DNA of 64,000 bases from contig NZ_AUFJ01000015.1 in assembly GCF_000426445.1 (NCBI RefSeq), positions 1 to 64,000 of the forward strand, given 5' to 3'. Both the position numbers and the translations under genes were made by a program. Shown piece by piece: positions 60,056-64,000 of this stretch. The DNA comes from Brevibacterium album DSM 18261 (GTDB taxonomy: Bacteria; Actinomycetota; Actinomycetes; Actinomycetales; Brevibacteriaceae). Under the pieces are notes generated by a model that was not told where the DNA came from, searched no databases, and saw nothing but the letters and a program-made list of their open reading frames with translations. The first letter of the stretch is position 1, and the number at the start of each line of letters is the position of its first letter.

Positions 60056-60944
60056 TGACCGCTCCTCTTTCTGAGATCTCCTCCGCAGCCTCGCGGTACG
60101 AGAGCGCACCGGAGGAATTCGGCTCATACGTGATGACCGTCTTGCCGTAGCTCGGCGCCTCGGAGATGCGCACCGAGCGGGGAATCACGGTTTTGAGCAC
60201 CTGCTGGTCGAAATGCGCGCGCACTTCCTCCGCCACCTGGGCACTCAGCCTGGTCCGAGCGTCATACATCGTGAGAAGCACCGTCGAGATCCACAGCTCC
60301 GGGTTCAGGTGCTGCTGGATCAGCTGGATGTTCTTCAGGAGCTGACTCACCCCCTCCAGCGCGTAGTACTCGCACTGGATCGGAATGAGCACTTCCCGTG
60401 CGGCGACGAAGGCATTGACCGTGAGCAGACCGAGGCTGGGAGGGCAGTCGATCAGCACATAGTCGACCCTCTCCCCTGCCTCCTCGCGCTCACGCAGGTA
60501 CTTGTCAAGCGCACGCTGCAGTCGCATCTCCCGCGCCACCTTGGACACCAGCTCGATCTCCGCCCCCGCGAGGTCGATCGTCGCGGGCACGCACTTCATC
60601 GTCTCGTACTCAGGCGCGTCCACGACAACCTGCGAGATGTCGTAGTCGTCGATGAGGACCTCGTAGATGCCCTCCACTCCCGTGGAATGCTCCACGCTCA
60701 GCGCGGTGCTCGCGTTCCCCTGAGGGTCGATGTCCACCACCAGAACCTCGAGCCCGTGATAGGCCAGCGAGGCTGCCACGTTCACTGTGGTGGTGGTCTT
60801 CCCGACACCGCCCTTCTGATTGGCAACCGTCAGAATTCTGGTTTCGGACGGTTTCGGGAAGGTGGTCGACGCAAGCCGCTCAGCTCGCCGATTGTCTCGT
60901 GCGATCTGCGCGCCGAGCGGAGTCGACTCGTCCATCACTGGCAT
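60048..60944 (-). CDS. parA: Chromosome-partitioning ATPase ParA (Soj)
   Basis: 298 residues from the ATG at 60944, chosen because GCGGAGTG lies 8 nt upstream and a TAGAAT -10 box at 60990-60985 would leave longer starts untranslated. Deviant Walker [13 protein letters not shown], switch [13 protein letters not shown] and Walker [13 protein letters not shown] are all intact. Dimerises on ATP binding, coats the nucleoid and pulls ParB-parS complexes. Overlaps parB (ATGGCTGA), so the two are coupled. The N-terminal extension (about 35 residues, with [17 protein letters not shown]) is typical of actinobacterial ParA. Confidence 0.97.
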   Translation of the reverse strand: MPVMDESTPLGAQIARDNRRAERLASTTFPKPSETRILTVANQKGGVGKTTTTVNVAASLAYHGLEVLVVDIDPQGNASTALSVEHSTGVEGIYEVLIDDYDISQVVVDAPEYETMKCVPATIDLAGAEIELVSKVAREMRLQRALDKYLREREEAGERVDYVLIDCPPSLGLLTVNAFVAAREVLIPIQCEYYALEGVSQLLKNIQLIQQHLNPELWISTVLLTMYDARTRLSAQVAEEVRAHFDQQVLKTVIPRSVRISEAPSYGKTVITYEPNSSGALSYREAAEEISERGAVNG

Positions 60945-60984
60945 GTGGATCACTCCGCGTTCGTTCGATGTGGGGTACCCGCTC

Positions 60985-60990
60985 ATTCTA
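60985..60990 (-). promoter_or_regulatory. -10 box of the parAB promoter
   Basis: TAGAAT on the minus strand, about 40 bp before the parA ATG and directly next to the large parS palindrome, so ParB bound there could affect transcription. Confidence 0.5.
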
Positions 60991-61006
60991 CTCGCGTCCG
61001 CACGCA

Positions 61007-61072
61007 CCGTTGCCTGGGTGCTGGCGTCCTCCGTTTCACGTGAAACGGAGGACGCCAGCACCCAGGCAACGG
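61007..61072. repeat. 66-bp perfect palindrome centred on parS site 5
   Basis: Both 33-nt arms are exactly complementary (left arm begins CCGTTGCCTGGGTGCTGG), and the middle 14 bp (61033-61046) are the parS core GTTTCACGTGAAAC. It lies between the end of rsmG (61122) and the parA promoter. A palindrome of this length without a spacer can extrude as a cruciform or serve as a transcription terminator for rsmG; the arms beyond parS are not needed for ParB binding. Confidence 0.92.
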
Positions 61073-61121
61073 AACTGTAATCGAATGTATGTGGCCCTTA
61101 TGAACGGATGCCACATCGTTG

Positions 61122-61841
61122 TCACGATCGGCGAAGCTCCACGACCGTCGTGGGAACCTCGAGATGATCGCCGCCGAGGGTGTGGAAGACGGGACCTGCG
61201 AGCTTCCGCTTCCTGATCAGCTTCGCGGCCTTCTCCGCTTCCTCCGCCCCTTTCGCTCCCTTGATCGCAAGGATGCGACCACCGGGACCGATCACCGGCC
61301 GGGTCCATTCGATGAGCGTCGACAGGCTCTTGACGGCCCGCGCGGTGACGACGGTGAACATCTCCTCGTCGACGAGCTCCTCGACGCGTGCACGGACGAT
61401 GCGGACGTTCTCAAGGCCCAGATCCGCCACGACCATGCGCAGCCACTCCACACGCCGCTCCATGATCTCGACGAGCACGAACCTCACATCCGGTCGCGCG
61501 AGTGCCAGAGCGAGACCGGGCAGACCGGCGCCGGAGCCGATGTCGCCCACCTCATCGCCCTCATCGAGGAGTTCGGCGAGGACCGCGCAGTTGAGGATGT
61601 GGCGGGTCCAGATGCGCGGCACCTCGCGGGGCCCGATCAGACCCCATTCGACGCCCGTCGTCGCCAGGTGATGGGCGTACCGCTCCGCGAGCGGCAGGCG
61701 GTCGCCGTACAGGCTGCGAGCGAACTCCGGGACCTCCTCGAGCGCACCCGGCGACACTGGCCCTCCACTGGCCGCAGCCTCGCTCACGGAGCCCACGGGG
61801 TGCTCCTCAGCGCCTGCGCCCATCCTCTCGGCGCCGCTCAT
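61122..61841 (-). CDS. rsmG: 16S rRNA (guanine-N7) methyltransferase RsmG (GidB)
   Basis: 239 residues. SAM-binding motif I VGDIGSGAGLPGLALALARP, upstream conserved WTRHILNCAVL, and the motif RARVEELVDEEMFTVVTARA are all present, as in the family. Methylates G527 of 16S rRNA (E. coli numbering); loss gives low-level streptomycin resistance. The start overlaps the stop of jag (ATGA). The N-terminus has a 25-residue Ala/Glu/Gly extension. Part of the rnpA-yidD-yidC-jag-rsmG transcript. Confidence 0.97.
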   Translation of the reverse strand: MSGAERMGAGAEEHPVGSVSEAAASGGPVSPGALEEVPEFARSLYGDRLPLAERYAHHLATTGVEWGLIGPREVPRIWTRHILNCAVLAELLDEGDEVGDIGSGAGLPGLALALARPDVRFVLVEIMERRVEWLRMVVADLGLENVRIVRARVEELVDEEMFTVVTARAVKSLSTLIEWTRPVIGPGGRILAIKGAKGAEEAEKAAKLIRKRKLAGPVFHTLGGDHLEVPTTVVELRRS

Positions 61842-62440
61842 GCCGGAGAGACGACGACGTGGCGGCGGTCGCCCTCACCATCGGACTCCGAACGCAGTCC
61901 GGCGTTCGCGACGACATCGTGGACGACCTTGCGCTCGAAGCTGTTCATGGGACTCAGCGCCACGGACTCCCCCGTCTCCAGAACGGTGTCGACCGCCTGC
62001 TTCGCCCTGGCCCTGAGATCGTCCTTCCGGCGGTCCCGGTACCCGTCCACATCGAGCATGAGCCACGACCGCTGACCGGTCTGGGCCTGCACCGTGAGGC
62101 GTGTGAGCTCCTGCAGGGCAGTGAGGACCTGTCCGTCCTGTCCCACGAGCCTGCGCAGGTTCTCTCCGCCGTCCTCGTTGACAATCGCGACCTGCGCGCG
62201 TCCGTCGACCACGTCGATGTCGATGTCACCGTCGAGATCGGCGATGTCGAGCAGCTCCTCGAGATAGTCCGCGGCGATGTCCCCCTCCTCTTCGAGCAGC
62301 TCGGTGCGGCTGCGCTTGGCCTCACCTGCCGCGCTGCCCCTCGCCTCGGACTCCTGCCCATCGGTCGCGGCCTGGGTGTGGCTCTCCACCGGAGCAGAGG
62401 TGAGGTCCGGAGACTCCGGTGTCGTGGTGGCGTCGCTCAT
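61838..62440 (-). CDS. jag: RNA-binding protein Jag/KhpB (KH-R3H)
   Basis: 200 residues. After an acidic, disordered lead of about 45 residues (PESPDLTSAPVESHTQAATD), a KH-like domain (DYLEELLDIADLDGDIDIDV, RRLVGQDGQVLTALQELTRL) and the R3H domain (LSPMNSFERKVVHDVVANAG, SESDGEGDRRHVVV) follow. No Jag-N domain, as usual for actinobacteria. Binds RNA and affects cell elongation in Gram-positives. 43 bp after yidC. Confidence 0.95.
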   Translation of the reverse strand: MSDATTTPESPDLTSAPVESHTQAATDGQESEARGSAAGEAKRSRTELLEEEGDIAADYLEELLDIADLDGDIDIDVVDGRAQVAIVNEDGGENLRRLVGQDGQVLTALQELTRLTVQAQTGQRSWLMLDVDGYRDRRKDDLRARAKQAVDTVLETGESVALSPMNSFERKVVHDVVANAGLRSESDGEGDRRHVVVSPA

Positions 62441-62483
62441 GATCGTCCCTTCGTGGCGGTGGCTGCAGCCTGCACAGCCGAGG

Positions 62484-63485
62484 TCACTTCCTGCGCTTCT
62501 TGCGCTTCTGCTTCTGGCGCTTGGCGCTGACCGGCTGAGAGCGCTGACCGCCCTGCGTGCCGCCCTCGGTGCTCGTGTCCTCCGAACCCTGCGACTTCAT
62601 CTCGATGGGATCGGAACCCGGCAGGGGGCTCTTGCCCTTGCGCGCACGGCGCTCCATGAGCTCCCTCTCCGCCTGCGAGCCCGGTGTGGGCATATTGCGG
62701 ATGATCACGGTCTGCTGCCCCATCGTCCAGCCGTTCGAGATGAGCCAGTAGATGAGCACGCCGAGCGGGAAGTAGACGCCGCCGATGCCGAAGACCACGG
62801 GCATGAGGTAGAGCATCATCTTCTGCTGCTGCATGAACGGGTTGTTCATCGCAGCTTCCGACATGTTCTTCGTCATCATGTGGCGCTGGGTGAGGAACAT
62901 CATCCCGGCCATGATGACGATGAGGATGGCGGTGAGGATCCGCACCCACAGCACGTTGACGCCCTCGCCGGGATCGAGGAACGAGGCCGAGAGCGGGATG
63001 CCGAGGACCACTGCATGGTCCATCGACACCGCGAGATCGCGGGTCATGCCGCCCACCGCGTCCATGTGGCCCTCGGCCACCTGCGGGACGTTCATGATCA
63101 CGCGGAACAGGCTGAGGAAGATCGGCATCTGCACGAGCAGGGGCAGGCACGAGGCGAAGGGGCTGGTGCCGTGCTTCTTGAACAGCGCCTGCTGCTCCTC
63201 GACCATCGCCTGGCGGGAGAACTGGTCCTTCTTCCCCTTGTACTTCTTCTGCAGGCGCTGGATCTCGGGCTGGATCATCTGCATCTTGCGCTGCGATTTG
63301 ATCTGACGCACGAAGAGCGGGATGACGGCTGCGCGCACCACCACGGTGAGGCCCACGATCGAGAGCACCCACGTCCATCCGCCGTCGGCGGACATGCCCA
63401 GCATGGTGAACAGGTGATGGAACAGAGCAAGGATCCAGGCCACCACCCACTGGATGGGGTACAGAATCGTGTCGAAGAAGCCCAT
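62484..63485 (-). CDS. yidC: Membrane protein insertase YidC
   Basis: 333 residues. The first hydrophobic segment (ILYPIQWVVAWILALFHHLF) is followed by WVLSIVGLTVVVRAAVIPLF, whose conserved Arg sits in the membrane groove. The coiled cytoplasmic hairpin is QRKMQMIQPEIQRLQKKYKG. Then come FASCLPLLVQMPIFLSLFRV and three more helices to YFPLGVLIYWLISNGWTMGQ. The basic tail KRQKQKRKKRRK binds the ribosome. No large periplasmic domain, as in Gram-positives. Inserts membrane proteins with or without SecYEG. The start ATG at 63485 has GAGGAGAG upstream. Confidence 0.97.
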   Translation of the reverse strand: MGFFDTILYPIQWVVAWILALFHHLFTMLGMSADGGWTWVLSIVGLTVVVRAAVIPLFVRQIKSQRKMQMIQPEIQRLQKKYKGKKDQFSRQAMVEEQQALFKKHGTSPFASCLPLLVQMPIFLSLFRVIMNVPQVAEGHMDAVGGMTRDLAVSMDHAVVLGIPLSASFLDPGEGVNVLWVRILTAILIVIMAGMMFLTQRHMMTKNMSEAAMNNPFMQQQKMMLYLMPVVFGIGGVYFPLGVLIYWLISNGWTMGQQTVIIRNMPTPGSQAERELMERRARKGKSPLPGSDPIEMKSQGSEDTSTEGGTQGGQRSQPVSAKRQKQKRKKRRK

Positions 63486-63535
63486 TCACTCTCCTCGGCC
63501 TGGGAGCCCCTCGCCCGCAGGACCATCTCTTGTCG

Positions 63536-63940
63536 CTACCGCTTGTCCATTCTGCCATTGTCCGGCGCACCGCCCGCTTTCGCGGAGGGCGCCGTGGGCC
63601 CGGCAGCGGCCCAGATGGTCCGGCTCCTGGCCTCCAGGACGGAACCTCTCACATGATCGACTCCGCCGGAGGACAGAGGGTTGCAGCGCAGCAGGCGCCA
63701 CACGGTCATCGCTGAGCCGATGACCGCGCCCCTCACCTCGAACGAGTCGAGAGCGTACTTGGAGCAGCTCGGATAGTACCGGCACACATCGCCGTACAGA
63801 GGCGAGATGAGCATCCGGTAGGCCCGCATGAACCAGACGAACGGCATCCGGGGAAGGATCCGCACCCCGTGCAGGACCTTCGGCCAGCGTCCTTCCGGCC
63901 ACGCGGGCAGGGAGGACTCGGTGTCCTCATCCCTGCGCAC
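63536..63940 (-). CDS. yidD: Membrane protein insertion efficiency factor YidD
   Basis: 134 residues from the GTG at 63940, which overlaps the end of rnpA by 14 nt. Family core RAYRMLISPLYGDVCRYYPS, then CSKYALDSFEVRGAVIGSA and WRLLRCNPLSSGGVDHV, containing the three conserved Cys. The N-terminal amphipathic region attaches to the membrane surface and the protein helps YidC-dependent insertion. The C-terminal tail (about 35 residues, Ala/Gly-rich) is longer than in most homologues. Confidence 0.94.
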   Translation of the reverse strand: MRRDEDTESSLPAWPEGRWPKVLHGVRILPRMPFVWFMRAYRMLISPLYGDVCRYYPSCSKYALDSFEVRGAVIGSAMTVWRLLRCNPLSSGGVDHVRGSVLEARSRTIWAAAGPTAPSAKAGGAPDNGRMDKR

Positions 63941-64000
63941 GTGCCTCCTGCCGCCTGCGCGCCTGCCGCAGCGCCTTCTCGAGAGAACGCGTCAGCTGAG
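63927..64000 (-). CDS. rnpA: Ribonuclease P protein component, C-terminal end only
   Basis: The last 24 codons up to the right edge read QLTRSLEKALRQARRRQEAR then AQG and a stop. This is the RnpA C-terminus by composition (L-x3-L-x2-AL) and position, since rnpA always precedes yidD. The rest, together with rpmH and dnaA, would lie beyond the window. It overlaps the GTG start of yidD by 14 nt. Confidence 0.85.
   Translation of the reverse strand, partial: QLTRSLEKALRQARRRQEARAQG

Noticed and set aside
1..64000. CRISPR arrays, tRNA and rRNA genes
   Set aside because: No regularly spaced identical repeats longer than the three 23-bp units were seen, and no T-loop (GTTCGAATC) or rRNA-like segment was noticed. 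Checked by eye only.

Overview
This window is a high-GC actinobacterial chromosome segment, most likely from the Micrococcales. The genus cannot be fixed from sequence alone. The right end carries the conserved block found next to the replication origin: rnpA (cut by the edge), yidD, yidC, jag/khpB, rsmG, parA and parB, all on the minus strand. It is followed leftward by the plus-strand block NUDIX, DUF6049, murJ, pseudokinase, trxB, trxA and cwlM, the arrangement typical of actinobacterial origins. Five parS-like sites cluster at 56.1-61.1 kb. dnaA/oriC should lie just beyond 64,000.

Layout. 1-4.8 kb is foreign: the end of an IS3-type element, remnants of a MobF-type conjugative relaxase on both sides, and between them a compact three-gene minus-strand operon (251-aa unknown protein, ARC/Mpa-like AAA+ unfoldase, DUF6414-like protein). 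This is the best candidate for an undescribed system. 4.8-13.5 kb holds a TipA-type MerR regulator, a divergent pair of small genes, a TetR/ABC-2 exporter operon and a MacB-like ABC pair. 13.8-22.8 kb is a minus-strand catabolic cluster: class II HMG-CoA reductase, HMG-CoA lyase, a TctA-type permease with a small membrane partner, and a PucR-type regulator. It reads as a mevalonate uptake and degradation unit. 22.9-28.1 kb holds an AAA/DUF4143 ATPase preceded by three tandem 23-bp repeats, the rpsF-ssb-rpsR-rplI operon, and a polytopic membrane protein.

28.3-35.9 kb is an envelope island of secreted or anchored proteins. It includes three LppM-like paralogues, two further lipoproteins, an HTH-TM-DUF2690 protein and a response-regulator-like protein. 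35.9-44.6 kb contains a class A PBP, a medium-chain-type acyl-CoA synthetase, CCA nucleotidyltransferase, and an operon of two HEAT-repeat proteins, one fused to a MerR DNA-binding domain. Two MerR-type genes (5.7 kb and 44.6 kb) share nearly the same palindromic operator-promoter. 44.9-56.1 kb is the cell-wall and redox block: MurJ flippase, a kinase-dead regulator with a C-terminal discoidin-like domain, thioredoxin system, and a CwlM homologue lacking amidase zinc ligands. 56.1-58.5 kb is decayed: a broken MFS transporter and about 1 kb without a convincing gene, rich in parS.

Regulatory signs visible by eye: -10 boxes of the TAnnnT type, several of them 6 nt from a start codon (probable leaderless mRNAs), many ATGA/GTGA overlaps within operons, strong GC-rich hairpin terminators, and a family of roughly 70-bp inverted-repeat elements flanking the HEAT/MerR operon. 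No tRNA, rRNA or CRISPR array was recognised.
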